The notes under the pieces: model-generated
Database searches by the model: none
Told to the model about the DNA's origin: nothing
The model's input: only the letters and a program-made list of their open reading frames with translations
Program-made: the position numbers and the translations under genes
Assembly (NCBI RefSeq): GCF_002240225.1
Contig: NZ_CP022584.1
Coordinates: forward strand, 2,377,001 to 2,441,000
Source of the DNA: Paenibacillus physcomitrellae
GTDB taxonomy: Bacteria > Bacillota > Bacilli > Paenibacillales > Paenibacillaceae
Direction of reading: 5' to 3'
Length of the DNA stretch: 64,000 nucleotides
Shown here: in pieces, positions 63,945-64,000 of the stretch
Layout of the letters: each line of letters opens with the position of its first letter
How positions within the stretch are numbered: the stretch's first letter is position 1

Positions 63945-64000
63945 GATATCTGAATGACCTGCTGCAGCGCAGATTTGAATAGCCGATTCACGAAAAAAAA

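Noticed and set aside
63900-63986. Short frame VSRKKPSVIRPVIERYLN... at the window end
   Set aside because: 26 codons, overlaps the azoreductase remnant, no recognisable domain; probably junction debris.

Overview
The window looks like chromosomal DNA of a spore-forming, Gram-positive Paenibacillus-type bacterium (Paenibacillaceae). The reasons are a GerA-type spore germination operon, an S-layer-homology (SLH) surface protein, a YesM/YesN two-component pair next to a sugar ABC transporter and a GH2 enzyme, a five-PAS sporulation-type kinase, strong AAAGGAGG ribosome binding sites, and very common ATGA gene overlaps. I see no rRNA, tRNA, CRISPR array, prophage or insertion sequence. Recognition is from sequence alone, without database searches.

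Layout. 1-2.6 kb: Mn-dependent pyrophosphatase (cut by the window edge), a YfiT/DinB-type protein and an NAD-dependent epimerase. 2.6-7.6 kb: a leftward surface operon with an SLH protein and a secreted Big_2 protein that seems split in two by a frameshift, ending in a decayed trinucleotide tract. 8-10.4 kb: GNAT, Nudix and a tandem pair of small membrane paralogues. 10.6-20.9 kb: a leftward sugar-uptake locus of response regulator, sensor kinase, binding lipoprotein, two permeases and beta-galactosidase, with cre-like sites and 17-bp iterons. 21.1-23.6 kb: a YhcX-type nitrilase and its GNAT partner as two genes, plus another GNAT. 23.8-27.9 kb: 2-keto acid decarboxylase and a self-repressed TetR/MFS efflux operon. 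27.9-33.4 kb: Eis-type GNAT, a LacI pseudogene and a large secreted multidomain protein. 33.7-41.1 kb: MazG-like, a truncated DUF4269 protein, small membrane and XRE genes, a secreted esterase, an Mhq-type quinone-resistance operon and an AHSA1/ArsR pair. 41.2-45.9 kb: an OmpR-type two-component system divergent from a glycosidase-like lipoprotein. 46-54.7 kb: DinB protein, membrane protein, diguanylate cyclase and the germinant receptor operon with two B-type permeases. 54.8-64 kb: GH13 alpha-glucosidase, PlsY-like and GT2 genes, YfbU and ROK genes, the PAS kinase, and a decaying azoreductase gene.

How the parts work together. The 10.6-20.9 kb locus reads as sense (YesMN), import (binding protein and permeases), hydrolyse (LacZ), under catabolite control. 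The 37-40 kb operon reads as electrophile/quinone detoxification under its own MarR repressor. Several transcription units have promoters with overlapping palindromes precise enough to propose operators.

The most unusual window-wide feature is the number of short, degenerate tandem repeats (8-21 bp, or trinucleotide). They lie at gene ends, across stop codons, or as in-frame low-complexity inserts in otherwise ordinary proteins (LacZ, a GNAT, Eis, ROK, keto acid decarboxylase). A second notable feature is the set of broken or split genes: surface protein, LacI, azoreductase and DUF4269.
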